From an uncultured Desulfobacteraceae bacterium (lineage in GTDB: Bacteria > Desulfobacterota > Desulfobacteria > Desulfobacterales > Desulfatirhabdiaceae): a stretch of DNA of 58,398 nucleotides. Location of the stretch: NCBI GenBank assembly GCA_903953895.1, contig CAJBLH010000095.1, positions 1-58,398 of the forward strand, written 5' to 3'. Below the pieces are notes generated by a model. It ran no database searches and was not told the DNA's origin. It saw only the letters and a program-made list of their open reading frames with translations. The translations under genes and the position numbers were made by a program. Below are positions 8,231-17,552 of this stretch, one piece after another (the stretch's first letter is position 1; every line of letters starts with the position of its first letter).

Positions 8231-8625
8231 TACAGATGAGAGACACATTTTTTTCCGAGAATGAAAAAGGATTCACCCTGATTGAAGTCCTTATGTCCAT
8301 AACCATTTTGGCAATCGGGCTTCTTGGGATGGCTGCCCTTCAGGCAACCGCGACCAAAGGAAATGCGCTGGCCAAAAAGAATACGCTGGCGATTTCTCTG
8401 GCTGAGGATAAAATCGAAGAATACAAAAACACTCTGTACGATAATATTATCCCGACAGACGGTATCACCGAAGAGAATCTGCATGCCGGCGCCATTTATA
8501 AACGCATCAGCAAGGTAGAAGACAACACGCCCATAACCGGTGTCAAAACCATTACCGTTACCGTAACCTGGCAAAACGGTAAATCAGTATCCTTTACAAC
8601 CCTCATTTCGCAAAACGGTGCATAA
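8227..8625 (+). CDS. pilV: PilV-like minor pilin (operon 2)
   Basis: 132 residues. Leader ending NEKG before FTLIEVLMSITILAIGLLGMAALQATATKGN, the standard PilV N-terminus (GLLGMAALQ block). The start ATG 8227 overlaps the stop of the duplicated fimT tail; ATG 8236 is an alternative. Its 3' end overlaps a GTG of the pilW frame. Prepilin peptidase substrate and a component of the tip-priming complex of operon 2. Confidence 0.87.
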   Translation: MIQMRDTFFSENEKGFTLIEVLMSITILAIGLLGMAALQATATKGNALAKKNTLAISLAEDKIEEYKNTLYDNIIPTDGITEENLHAGAIYKRISKVEDNTPITGVKTITVTVTWQNGKSVSFTTLISQNGA

Positions 8626-8626
8626 T

Positions 8627-9628
8627 ATGAAATGGTTGCCAAGAATACGCTCTGAATCCGGAATGACGCTGATAGAGCTGATGATCGCCGTGGCTGTTTC
8701 CGGAATTGTGATGGCAGGGGTTGTCCAAATATTTGTGAGCAGCAGTTCATCCCACTCGCTTCAAACGGAAATGGCCACCATGCAGCAGAATGTGCGGATG
8801 GCCAAGATGTTTCTGGAGCGGGATGTCCGGATGGCCGGCTGCGGTATTGAAGAATATTATGACCTTGGAACCAGGGTGTATCCAGTGGATTTTACAAATG
8901 CCGGCGGCGAATCAGACACCGATATTCTGGTTATCAACTATATGTATCCGGATAACGATCCTTGCCTACCCCAATTGACGCTGCGTTACAAGATGCCGGT
9001 GGCGTCAGCGGAAGCCACGGTCAACGAAGATTTGGAAATCACCCCGTATTCTGCATGGGATAACGCCTTTGTTTGCGCCGGCACAACCTATGGCGGAACA
9101 CCGTTTAAAGAATTTAAAGCCATTATTACCGCACCCGATGGGTCTAAATCGGATGTCGTTTATATCACTCAGGTTCAGGGCAATTCCAGCAAATTACAAA
9201 ACAGGCCCTATGACGGTTTCAGCAATAAAATTATCAACTCGTATCCGGAAAATAGCACAATCGGCTTTTTAAGCGATACATCGTTCTTACAGATCACTTA
9301 CAGCTACACATACAGCAATGGCAACGGCACGCTTCTGCGCAACGGCGAGGCAGTTGCCGATAATATCGAAGATTTGCAGTTTGCTTTTGGCCTGGATACC
9401 AATACCGATGACATTGTCGATTCATGGATCAATGACCGGGATCTGACCTCTGTCGAAAAAGATCAGATCCGGTTGGTACGAATCAATATCCTGGGGTGTA
9501 CCAGCCGCGAGTTCCGTGGTCAGTCCAATCCCCGACCGACTGTCGAAGATCATCAAGCAGAGACAAGCCCGGATAATTTTGGCCGACAATTGTTCCAGGT
9601 TACGGTAACACCTCGGAATCTCAAATAA
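8627..9628 (+). CDS. pilW: PilW-like minor pilin (operon 2)
   Basis: About 333 residues. Leader MKWLPRIRSESG is cut before MTLIELMIAVAVSGIVMAGVVQIF; Met rather than Phe at +1 is tolerated. The helix continues with MAKMFLERDVRMAGCG, the PilW hallmark. ATG 8627 lies two bases after the pilV stop (TAA 8623-8625); a GTG at 8618 would overlap pilV. The long C-terminal half includes NIEDLQFAFGLDTNTDDIVDSW, also typical of PilW. Its TAA shares one base with the pilX ATG. Confidence 0.88.
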   Translation: MKWLPRIRSESGMTLIELMIAVAVSGIVMAGVVQIFVSSSSSHSLQTEMATMQQNVRMAKMFLERDVRMAGCGIEEYYDLGTRVYPVDFTNAGGESDTDILVINYMYPDNDPCLPQLTLRYKMPVASAEATVNEDLEITPYSAWDNAFVCAGTTYGGTPFKEFKAIITAPDGSKSDVVYITQVQGNSSKLQNRPYDGFSNKIINSYPENSTIGFLSDTSFLQITYSYTYSNGNGTLLRNGEAVADNIEDLQFAFGLDTNTDDIVDSWINDRDLTSVEKDQIRLVRINILGCTSREFRGQSNPRPTVEDHQAETSPDNFGRQLFQVTVTPRNLK

Positions 9629-10374
9629 TGCCAAGCCATATCAAGGAACTCATTTTGAGAAAATCATATGACAGCATCACAGCCGCTGTTGATAATGAGA
9701 GCGGGGCGACGATGATCGCCACCCTCATGATTCTTCTTTTGTTGACCATTATCGGTGTTGCCGGCATCTCGACATCTACAACCGAAACCTTGATTTCTGC
9801 GGCTGAAGCTGAAAAAAGATCAACATTTTACGCTGCAGAATCCGGTGCTGAACTGGCAATTACCAGGCTGAAGACGCTCTTTGTAGATAGTAACCTTTCA
9901 GCGAATTTAACGGCGCTGGCCGGAGGCGGTAGCGTTTCCCTTCCCACATGGACGTTTGCACTGGATGGAACAAAATTTGGCGGAACAGCGGCGCAACCTC
10001 AACCCACGCCGCCTTCCAACTGGAAAGCCCGATTCGATAGCGGTGTGGCTTTGCCGTGGATTCCGGATGGGCAAGAATTGACCCCTGGCTATACCTATAC
10101 GGTCAGGATATGGGATAATCTGGACGCGTCAACGATGCTGCCGGAACAAACCGACATGGATGGAATTATCATTGTGGGAGCTATTGCGACTGGTCCCCAT
10201 TCTTCCCGATCTGCTGTTGAAATTGTACTGTATGGCACAAACGGCCCTGGCACGGCATCCGCCTATACAGCGCAGGCGGGAGGAGGGCAGGGGAAAAATT
10301 ACAATGCCGCCGATGCCAAAGCGATATCAGACGTCGCTTTGAGTGGATTGGCTGCCAACGCCAGCCTGAAATGA
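9628..10374 (+). CDS. pilX: PilX-like pilus assembly protein (operon 2)
   Basis: 248 residues. The N-terminal part contains ESGATMIATLMILLLLTIIGVAGISTSTTE and STFYAAESGAELAI, the PilX N-terminal domain (GATMIATL..FYAAESG). It starts in the last base of the pilW stop codon, so the genes are coupled. The C-terminal half ends in a Gly/Ala-rich tail (TAQAGGGQGKNY). Confidence 0.85.
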   Translation: MPSHIKELILRKSYDSITAAVDNESGATMIATLMILLLLTIIGVAGISTSTTETLISAAEAEKRSTFYAAESGAELAITRLKTLFVDSNLSANLTALAGGGSVSLPTWTFALDGTKFGGTAAQPQPTPPSNWKARFDSGVALPWIPDGQELTPGYTYTVRIWDNLDASTMLPEQTDMDGIIIVGAIATGPHSSRSAVEIVLYGTNGPGTASAYTAQAGGGQGKNYNAADAKAISDVALSGLAANASLK

Positions 10375-10409
10375 CGCCGTTTTTTGGAATATAAGAGAGG
10401 ACTCAAACC

Positions 10410-13400
10410 ATGTTGCCTGTGTCATATTCAAATAATGCACTGAAATATCTGGCAAGCGGGTTGTTGCTGTTGCTGGCATCCTTCCTGTTATTTCCATCTG
10501 CAGCTCTGGCAAATAAAACCCTGACCATGAATGTCAACCCGGCAGGCGCTGGATCGGTTTCTCCTGGGGCCAGCACCAGTCATGATAATAATGATACGGT
10601 CAGTATTTCGGCCACACCAACGGCGTGTTACACCTTTGTCAACTGGACGGGTGCGACAGTGTCAAATGCAAATACCGCTTCAACCACAATCAGCATGGGC
10701 AACGAGTCCCGTACCGTAACCGCCAATTTCGCCATCAAAACCTATTCGATTACCGCCAGCGCAGGCGCAGGTGGAACCATTTCCCCCTCAGGAACCGTAA
10801 CCGTGAACTGTGGCGACAGCCGCTCTTTCACCATTACAGCCAGTACGGGATATTCCATAGACAAGGTCACAGTTGATGGAACCGGAATCAATTTAAGCGG
10901 AACCACCTATACGTTTTCCGCTGTCAACGCCAACCACACGATCAGCGCCACATTCAAAGGAAGCAGCGGTGGCCAGGGCGGGATATCCTACATTCCAGGC
11001 TGTGCGGCCAGCACCTATACCAGCTACAGCGGCGGATTCAATTCGGCGGATTTCAGCATGACCAACACCGGGGTCTCCGATTCAAAAATCGTGCTTCAAA
11101 CCGGTTCCCAGTCGATTAACCCGAACAGCATCATTATACCGTTCGAGCAGGACGTGGCCGTAACTTTTCTGTACGAAAATGCCGGATTCAGCCAGAATGA
11201 TTTCGGCTGGATGCTGGCCGGCACAGGCTCCGGCGGCACAAAGCATGAAGTTTACCATGACGTTAACGACAATAATAACAACGGAGTGCTCGATGACCGG
11301 GAAGGAATCGATGCCAACGGAGACGGTGTTGTCAATATGCTCGACAACCGGGTGGTTCTGGGGCATTTTGCCGGCGGTACGGAACTGGTTTTTTATCTCA
11401 ACGTGGATCAACAAAGCTATTCCTGTTTTACCAAAACAGACTGGAACCCGGATGTATTTGCCGGCAGTTGCACCACGACCCCCGGTTTTACCAAGACGTT
11501 TGAACTGGGAAGCACCACGAGAGGCTTTGCTGTCTGCGGGCCTTCCCAATGGCTGGATACCGATGCAATCAACCGCCTGAAAGCCGCGCCGCTGAATCTG
11601 GACTTTACCACGACAACCAAACCCATTCCCATTACCCGCGGAGATAAATTCCCGCATGTGATGGTCGGCGCACCCGATGGCAAACCCAATGAATGGGTTC
11701 TGGCATGGGAAGATTGGAAAACCGGGGGCGACTACGATATTAACGATATGGTTTTTCGAATCGACCGCCAAACCGGAGGCAGCGCCCAGTTGCAGTCCGC
11801 CCAGGCCATTACGCCACTCGATACGGAGGCCTATTTTACGGCGGTGACCATCGAAGTGTATGACAACATGCCTTGCTCCGGCAGCACCCGGATCAAATAC
11901 TGGCTGTCGATCGATAACGGTGTCAACTGGGTGGAGATAACAGACTGGGATGTGGTGAAAACATTTACCGGTACCGGCAACGCCAAAACAGTGGGCAGCG
12001 AAGTTTCCGGCTGGTCGCCTGGAAACCCTGCTCAGACATACCGTCTGCGCCGGGTGGATTTTTCCGGGGGTGCAATGGTAGGCAGGCAACTTATCTGGAA
12101 AGCGGAAATGTTCAGTACCGATGAAAGCTGTGTTCCTGAAATCATCGATGTGGCTTTAAAAGGCAGCGTGGCCACGCATGGCTTTTTTTCCAGAGCCTCC
12201 CCCAGCGTTCAGACCAATATGCTGTATTCCGGAAATTATGAAACTCCGGCAATTTCCTGGAACGAAAAAGTACTTCGGGGGCATCTGAACGCCACCCGGC
12301 TGTATGATCCGGCGGTTCCCGGCCAACAGTCCATCCTGTTGCTGTGGGATGCCGGAACAGTGCTGACGGCCATGTCGCCCACCGATCGCACGATTTTCTA
12401 TCCCAACATTACCATGGGTGCTGTAACGCATGAGGCAATCGGCTCAGGCGACGGCACACGAACACACTTTTCCGGAACCCTTGCCCATCATCCCATTTCA
12501 GCCACGACGGTAACGATCACGGATTCTGTTGAAAACTTTCATGATAAACACACGGACGTCCTGGAAGGAGATCGTGGGGGAACCGGAACGATCAACCGTT
12601 TTACCGGCGTGTATGATCTGTATTTCAAAACACCTCCGACGGCAAACATGCCTGTCGTGGCCGATTACACCTATTATACCAGTTCCAGCAATCTGTATGA
12701 TTTTACAACAGCCAATATCACCAATACCATGCTGGCCCTGAATGACACGGTCATCACGGATAACACCGGCACCCACTATAAATATGATCTCAACAAGGAT
12801 AGCGTTTATTCCGAAGCGGATGGAGACTGGCTGGTCGGCTGGGTGCGCGGATACAAGGATGGCGTCAGCACGAAAAAAGAGTGGCTTCTGGGCCAGATTG
12901 ACCATTCAGTGCCCGCGGTTCAAACTCCGCCCGGCAGAGCCGGCTGGTACTTCGGCTCTGCCGTAACCGATCAGGAACGCAAAGATTTCGATGCGTTTGC
13001 TGAAGCCAACAAGGACCGTCAAACGCTGGTGTATGTGGGATCGCGGGATGGGATGCTTCATGCGTTCAATGCCGGGGCATTCAGATGGAAAGATTTTTCC
13101 GATGCATCTTCCCAATGGGGAGATAATCCCAAAACCGACTTTCTCGAGTATCGGGGCTATTTTGAATGGTCGGGCAACACATCCGGCACGGCCGACTATG
13201 GCGATGGAACGGAGTTGTGGGCATTTATCCCTGCCAATCTGATATCCCGGTTAAAAAACAACTTGATGTCCGGCGAAGACCAGGCTTATGTGGACGCATC
13301 GCCGACCGTCAGCGATGTCGTGATCGGCAGCACCTGGAAAACGATTCTGCTAAGCGCCGAAGGAAATGGCGGGGATACCGTGTTCTGTCTGGATGTCACC

Positions 13401-14435
13401 CATCCGCTCAGTCCGACATTTTTATGGGAATTCGCCGATCCCGATTTATTCCGAAGCCGGTCATCGCCGGCGGTTGCCGTTATCGGCCGCATCAACCCCA
13501 AGACATGGGCGGCTTTTTTTGTATCCGGGAAAACGTACGACGATACATTATATCCTTCTGTTTATATGATTAATATCGCTGATGGAAGCGTTATTCAGAG
13601 AATTTTTCTGGATTCGGTCAGTGCGGGCATCGGTGGGGTCCCCAGCGGTCAACCGGCTGTGGTGGATTCGGATGGTGACGGCTATGTTGATCGCATTTAC
13701 ATCGGTACGGACAAGGGCTATCTGTACAAAGTAAACATCCCAGGCGATCCCGGCAGTCTGAACAGCTATACCCAGTGTGTGATCAACAACGATTTTACCG
13801 ACAACTACAACGCCAGCATCGCCTCGAATCAGCGGTATCATCCCATTTATGCATCGCCGGTGGTTGTGGTTCAAAACACCTACGACGAAACAGGCAAAAT
13901 GGAATATAATATCAAAATCCTGTTTGGGACGGGAGACAGCCCATACTATGATGAATCCATCAATACCACGGACACCACGTATCATTTTTTTGCGTATGCC
14001 GATACCGCTGAAAAAGGGGTCTGCGACGACGGCAAGGTTACACTGGACTGGTTGTACGCGCTACCCGCCGGTCAGCGGATTTTTGCATCGGCATTTGCGG
14101 CCGCCGGCAGAATCTATTTTGGCACGTCCACATCGGAAACCGAAGACCCCTGCGAGGGTGCTGGAAACCCGGCATCCAACGCCGGCAAACTGTATGTGAT
14201 GGATATCAAACAATCGGGATCGCCTGCACCAAAATTCACCATCGATACCGGAGATATTCTGACAGCACCGGTGGTGGACGACGAGAATCTTTATGTCAAA
14301 ACCGGAAAAGGTTTTTATTTAACGAGTGGCCCCTATAACAACCCGATCATCGGCCCGCCTCTGCCCCCATCGATGGTTACCTGGCGGGAGATTTTTGATA
14401 AAGATCAGTCATTGAGCCCGACACAGACACCGTAA
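10410..14435 (+). CDS. pilY1: PilY1-like tip protein B with InlB-type repeats and DUF4114
   Basis: 1341 residues with a signal peptide (cleavage after SAALA). Two divergent InlB B-type repeats follow (about residues 35-110 and 112-182; VNPAGAGSVSPG and ASAGAGGTISPS, each ending in TANFA or SATFK). A DUF4114 region (about 250-470) has an EF-hand-like Asp/Asn cluster near 283-317 and the motif EDWKTGGDYDINDMVF. The C-terminal PilY1 beta-propeller is marked by VYVGSRDGMLHAFNAG, ELWAFIPANL and DSDGDGYVDRIYIGTDKGYLYKV, the last run carrying the Ca2+ loop near residue 1085. No VWA domain is seen, unlike tip protein A. I infer a pilus-tip adhesin with a different binding head. RBS AGAGGA precedes the start. 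Confidence 0.88.
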   Translation: MLPVSYSNNALKYLASGLLLLLASFLLFPSAALANKTLTMNVNPAGAGSVSPGASTSHDNNDTVSISATPTACYTFVNWTGATVSNANTASTTISMGNESRTVTANFAIKTYSITASAGAGGTISPSGTVTVNCGDSRSFTITASTGYSIDKVTVDGTGINLSGTTYTFSAVNANHTISATFKGSSGGQGGISYIPGCAASTYTSYSGGFNSADFSMTNTGVSDSKIVLQTGSQSINPNSIIIPFEQDVAVTFLYENAGFSQNDFGWMLAGTGSGGTKHEVYHDVNDNNNNGVLDDREGIDANGDGVVNMLDNRVVLGHFAGGTELVFYLNVDQQSYSCFTKTDWNPDVFAGSCTTTPGFTKTFELGSTTRGFAVCGPSQWLDTDAINRLKAAPLNLDFTTTTKPIPITRGDKFPHVMVGAPDGKPNEWVLAWEDWKTGGDYDINDMVFRIDRQTGGSAQLQSAQAITPLDTEAYFTAVTIEVYDNMPCSGSTRIKYWLSIDNGVNWVEITDWDVVKTFTGTGNAKTVGSEVSGWSPGNPAQTYRLRRVDFSGGAMVGRQLIWKAEMFSTDESCVPEIIDVALKGSVATHGFFSRASPSVQTNMLYSGNYETPAISWNEKVLRGHLNATRLYDPAVPGQQSILLLWDAGTVLTAMSPTDRTIFYPNITMGAVTHEAIGSGDGTRTHFSGTLAHHPISATTVTITDSVENFHDKHTDVLEGDRGGTGTINRFTGVYDLYFKTPPTANMPVVADYTYYTSSSNLYDFTTANITNTMLALNDTVITDNTGTHYKYDLNKDSVYSEADGDWLVGWVRGYKDGVSTKKEWLLGQIDHSVPAVQTPPGRAGWYFGSAVTDQERKDFDAFAEANKDRQTLVYVGSRDGMLHAFNAGAFRWKDFSDASSQWGDNPKTDFLEYRGYFEWSGNTSGTADYGDGTELWAFIPANLISRLKNNLMSGEDQAYVDASPTVSDVVIGSTWKTILLSAEGNGGDTVFCLDVTHPLSPTFLWEFADPDLFRSRSSPAVAVIGRINPKTWAAFFVSGKTYDDTLYPSVYMINIADGSVIQRIFLDSVSAGIGGVPSGQPAVVDSDGDGYVDRIYIGTDKGYLYKVNIPGDPGSLNSYTQCVINNDFTDNYNASIASNQRYHPIYASPVVVVQNTYDETGKMEYNIKILFGTGDSPYYDESINTTDTTYHFFAYADTAEKGVCDDGKVTLDWLYALPAGQRIFASAFAAAGRIYFGTSTSETEDPCEGAGNPASNAGKLYVMDIKQSGSPAPKFTIDTGDILTAPVVDDENLYVKTGKGFYLTSGPYNNPIIGPPLPPSMVTWREIFDKDQSLSPTQTP

Positions 14436-14509
14436 CCCGTCAGCGGTGAACGGTCAATGAATCGGATGGAATTGCCGATTACTTGGTGAATTCAAAAGGA
14501 ATGCTCAGA

Positions 14510-15094
14510 ATGAAACGTTTTGTGTTCATATTGATGATTGGATTTTTCCTGCCAACACATCCGGTTTGGGCCGAGATGTACCGCTATAAGGATGCCGCTG
14601 GGGTGATCCGCTTTACGGACAATCTATCCGACGTTCCGGAAAGCCAGCGGCCGGCGGCTTCTGTTTATGAAAAAGGGCCCTCTCCTGCCGAGCCATCAAC
14701 GGCTGGACAGCCTGCCGGCCGAAATGAAACAGGCGATCTGAACCAGAAATTGTCGGAAAGCCTTCCTGGCAATTCGGATGCGGATTTTCCCGCAACAGAA
14801 GAAAATTCGCATGATCCATCTCGGATCGATCAGCTTCTGAAAATCAAAATCGCCCTGGATGCAGAAAATGCTCAGTTGATGAAAGAATCGCTGGCGCTTT
14901 CCGAAGAAAGGAAAACCATTTCCGGGAATGCCGCTGTCAAGGCGTATAATGAAAAAGTGATCGCTCTGAATGTGCGGGTCGATGACTATGAAAATCGCCG
15001 GGCGGCCTTTCAGAAAGAAGCGGATGCCTTTGACGCGGCGCTTAAAAAACGGATGGCGCCGCCGCCGCAACCCCCCCAGCCGACATCCCCGTAA
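14510..15094 (+). CDS. DUF4124-domain periplasmic protein
   Basis: About 194 residues. Signal peptide MKRFVFILMIGFFLPTHPVWA, then the DUF4124 motif EMYRYKDAAGVIRFTDNLSDVP near residues 22-44, then a low-complexity linker, a charged coiled coil (about 105-180) and a proline-rich end. ATG 14510 is chosen because AAAAGGA lies about nine bases upstream and the signal peptide then begins correctly. DUF4124 proteins are often found with pilus or envelope genes, but their role is not established. Its 3' part from 14864 is duplicated at 16104-16454. Confidence 0.8.
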   Translation: MKRFVFILMIGFFLPTHPVWAEMYRYKDAAGVIRFTDNLSDVPESQRPAASVYEKGPSPAEPSTAGQPAGRNETGDLNQKLSESLPGNSDADFPATEENSHDPSRIDQLLKIKIALDAENAQLMKESLALSEERKTISGNAAVKAYNEKVIALNVRVDDYENRRAAFQKEADAFDAALKKRMAPPPQPPQPTSP

Positions 15095-15213
15095 GCCTAC
15101 TTGTACCGTGCATATCTGAGGAAAACTGGGATTTCGCCTGCTGAAAATTTGAGCAGTGTATTTTTTTTGATTCAGTTGACGGGCAATGGTATCATGGCGA
15201 TTAGAATACAATT
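14864..15213 (+). repeat. ~350-bp direct repeat, left copy
   Basis: Covers the coiled-coil and C-terminal part of the DUF4124 gene plus 119 bp downstream. The right copy is 16104-16454 with few substitutions and one single-base length difference in a T-run. Between the copies lie about 890 bp of unrelated pieces (30-bp nuclease-gene fragment, toxin-antitoxin pair, hicA fragment). Confidence 0.9.
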
Positions 15214-15243
15214 ATATTCCGATAAAATGCCCATTTATCGACA
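15214..15243 (+). repeat. 30-bp fragment identical to DUF2887 gene
   Basis: These 30 bases equal 16844-16873, inside the nuclease-like gene at 16540-17439, and they begin exactly where the left 350-bp repeat ends. It is a small templated patch at a rearrangement junction. Confidence 0.85.
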
Positions 15244-15361
15244 ATGAGCGAAAAGTAAGTGATATTTGATACTGCCGGCAATGGGGTTGGAAGAGATATA
15301 AAATTAACGATGCATTTTGTTCGTGTGTTTAGTATTTTCACGGTAAAGGATGGAGATTGTA

Positions 15362-15664
15362 ATGACGACGTTGGCCTTCAGTGAACATATTGAAAAAATT
15401 GCTATAGAGCTTGATTTTGGGGGCATTAAGAGTCTGATCAAGGATACTTTAATATCTAAAATCCTTGCACGAATTTCTGATTTTTCTGAAGAAGTTGAAG
15501 GATTCGAATCCCGATATGGCAAAGATTATCAGTCAGTAAATCATGAATTCCAAAAGACCGACGAAAACTTTAAAATATTCGATGACCTTATGGCATGGCG
15601 GTTCGCTCAGGAAGGCAAGGAGTATTGGCAAAGCCGACTGAAAGAGCTGAACGATGTTCTATAA
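15362..15664 (+). CDS. putative antitoxin partner of TumE-like toxin
   Basis: 100 residues from ATG 15362, chosen because GGAG (15352-15355) lies six bases upstream; ATG 15350 is the alternative. The protein is acidic and helical (FSEHIEKIAIELDFGGIKSLIKDTL) with no motif I recognise. It overlaps the next gene by 11 bases, and that gene is a TumE/DUF6516-type toxin, so position suggests the antitoxin. TumA antitoxins usually carry a helix-turn-helix, which I do not see clearly here, so the assignment rests on context. Confidence 0.55.
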   Translation: MTTLAFSEHIEKIAIELDFGGIKSLIKDTLISKILARISDFSEEVEGFESRYGKDYQSVNHEFQKTDENFKIFDDLMAWRFAQEGKEYWQSRLKELNDVL

Positions 15665-15992
15665 TACGATTCGGGAATTTTCTGAAATAGTTGCCGACTA
15701 CACTGTCAGCGAATTCCGACGATATGGTGCAGCCATGTCTTTTGTGGCAAAGGTCGTTTTCATAGATGGATCGGTTCTTTTTATAAAAGATTATCTCTTT
15801 ATTGATGGGAAACGGAGTATTCCTAGCATTGGCAGGATGATTCCGGGAGCCTTCTATCTCGGTGGGATAATGCACCACATCATGATGATATCATTTCATT
15901 TCCTCATCACAGGCACTTGCATAACGCACAAGTTACGGCATCAACCGAAAGAACCCTGCCGGATATTTTTCATTTTATCCGCAGTACATTGA
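15654..15992 (+). pseudogene. tumE: TumE-family (DUF6516) toxin, frameshifted and 3'-truncated
   Basis: The start reads FVAKVVFIDGSVLFIKDYLFIDGKR, matching the N-terminal half of TumE/DUF6516 toxins. After about 15812 the reading frame no longer fits. In another frame the same DNA reads HWQDDSGSLLSRWDNAPHH and SFPHHRHLHNAQVTASTER, the conserved family C-terminal half (WDNAPHH, FPHHRH). A one-base loss near 15812-15826 explains this. A TAG lies in the second frame just before HWQDD. At 15990 the sequence changes abruptly into a piece of hicA, so the end is also lost. The toxin is probably inactive. Confidence 0.75.
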
Positions 15993-16107
15993 TCCGGGAT
16001 TGTAGTTTCTCTGCCATCAGTGTGTATAAATCGGATGTCTGAACCTTTTTGACGAATTGGCTGAAAACCAAGACTTTTGACCATACTGATTAGTTCACGA
16101 AATGAAA
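15990..16107 (-). pseudogene. hicA fragment
   Basis: About 115 of 118 bases equal 7621-7738, an internal part of the hicA gene, in the same orientation. It lacks start, stop and hicB. Its junction with the right DUF4124 repeat shares the microhomology ATGAAA. It shows that a hicA-like module once sat here or served as copy template. Confidence 0.85.
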
Positions 16108-16334
16108 ATGCTCAGTTGATGAAAGAATCGCTGGCGCTTTCCGAAGAAAAGAAAACCGTTTCCGGTAATGCCGCTGTCAAGGCGTATAATGAAAAAGTGA
16201 TCGCTCTGAATGTGCGGGTCGATGACTATGAAAATCGCCGGGCGGCCTTTCAGAAAGAGGCGGATGCCTTTGAGGCGGCGCTTAAAAAACGGATGGCGCC
16301 GCCGCCGCAAACCCCCCAGTCGACATCCCCGTAA
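16104..16334 (+). pseudogene. duplicated DUF4124 C-terminal fragment
   Basis: Reads ENAQLMKESLALSEEKKTVSG onward to the same proline-rich end as the intact gene (14510-15094), without signal peptide or DUF4124 domain. An ATG inside the antisense hicA remnant (16077) would give an 85-residue fusion, most likely not functional. Confidence 0.75.
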
Positions 16335-16454
16335 GCCTGCTTGTACCGTACATATCTGAGGAAAACTGGGATTTCGCCTGCTTAAAATTTGAGCAAGGTA
16401 TTTTCTTTTGATTCAGTTGATGGGCAATGGTATCATGGCAATTAGAATACAATT
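16104..16454 (+). repeat. ~350-bp direct repeat, right copy
   Basis: Second copy of 14864-15213; see the left copy. Unique sequence leading into the DUF2887 gene begins after it. Confidence 0.9.
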
Positions 16455-16539
16455 CATGCTGAAATCATGGGAAGATCGGCTTCACCACCATTGAAGCTCA
16501 CCAATGAATTGGACGAAAGGGTTACCCCGTCAATAAATA

Positions 16540-17439
16540 ATGAAAACCGATGCGTTGTTTTATGAACTGTTCAAATTTGATCCCGGAAGCCTGTTCGAAT
16601 TGCTTTCACTGAACATGGAGGGAGATTATGTTTTTGAAAGCATCACTGTCAAAACCACAGAAAAGCGTTTTGATGGCTTTTTAAAAAGAGCAGATGGCCA
16701 GGGACCGAATGTTTTTATCGAGATTCAGGGATATGATGATCCCAGCCTTTATTGGCGGTTGTTTCGGGAGATATGCACATGGTATGAACAAAGTCATAAC
16801 GATGAGCCATTCATGGCAATTGCGTTGTTCATCAATGAGAATCATATTCCGATAAAATGCCCATTTATCGACATTGCCTTACCGAATCATTTTCTTAAGT
16901 TTAACCTGTCCGATTGTTTGAAAGCCATAGAAAACAAAGCTGGCGTACTGACAGTATTGAAGCCGCTGATGCTGAAGAAAAAGAGTGAATTGCCAGACTT
17001 TGTTCCCCGGTGGAAATCAGAACTCAATTCTTTGCAATTACCCGAAAGCAAGGCGGCACTTTTGGAAGAGCTGCTGGAATATTCGATAATCCAACGTTTT
17101 CCCAAATTGACATTAAAGGAGGTACAGCAAATGATTCAGTTAACGCCTCTTGAAAAATCAGTAGCAGTACAACAACTGATACGGCTTAACATAAAAACCA
17201 GCAAAAAAGAAGCTAAAGAAGAAGGTATCAAGGAAGGTATTAAGGAAGGTATCAAAAAGGGCATCAAAAAGGGCAAAACAGAAGGCATGAAAAAGGGAGA
17301 ACTGATCGGTGAAATTCGAACTCTCCAGCGAATATTGAAATATCCTCAAAGCGTCCAGGCAGAGCTGGCTGAAAAATCCCTCAAAGAACTGAGGGTATTA
17401 TTAAACAAACTGAAAAAAGATACAGATAGCGCAACTTGA
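16540..17439 (+). CDS. DUF2887 / Rpn-like PD-(D/E)XK nuclease family protein
   Basis: 299 residues. MKTDALFYELFKFDPGSLFELL and the nuclease-like core RFDGFL...VFIEIQGYDD (Asp near residue 46, Glu-x-Gln near 70) match DUF2887 proteins, which belong to the PD-(D/E)XK superfamily with the Rpn recombination-promoting nucleases. The C-terminal part has a repeat of EGIKEGIKEGIKKGIKKG followed by GELIGEIRTLQRIL, a common ending of these proteins. No clear ribosome site precedes ATG 16540. Biological role is uncertain; family members are patchy and often strain-specific. A 30-bp piece of this gene reappears at 15214. Confidence 0.8.
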   Translation: MKTDALFYELFKFDPGSLFELLSLNMEGDYVFESITVKTTEKRFDGFLKRADGQGPNVFIEIQGYDDPSLYWRLFREICTWYEQSHNDEPFMAIALFINENHIPIKCPFIDIALPNHFLKFNLSDCLKAIENKAGVLTVLKPLMLKKKSELPDFVPRWKSELNSLQLPESKAALLEELLEYSIIQRFPKLTLKEVQQMIQLTPLEKSVAVQQLIRLNIKTSKKEAKEEGIKEGIKEGIKKGIKKGKTEGMKKGELIGEIRTLQRILKYPQSVQAELAEKSLKELRVLLNKLKKDTDSAT

Positions 17440-17552
17440 TTTAAAATAAAATTCGCTGCTACAGATTAAACATGTCAGCTAAGGCAACTCAAAAAAAATA
17501 ATCTACCGTGATTGCATGCATAACAGAAGATCAAGTCTCATGAGGTGCCGGG

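Noticed and set aside
11082-12089. A 335-codon minus-strand frame inside tip protein B
   Set aside because: Antisense shadow of a high-quality coding frame with PilY1 and DUF4114 motifs; no domain, no ribosome site.
15214-15300. Possible own nuclease gene start after the left 350-bp repeat
   Set aside because: Only 30 bp match the DUF2887 gene and no open frame follows; it is a junction patch.
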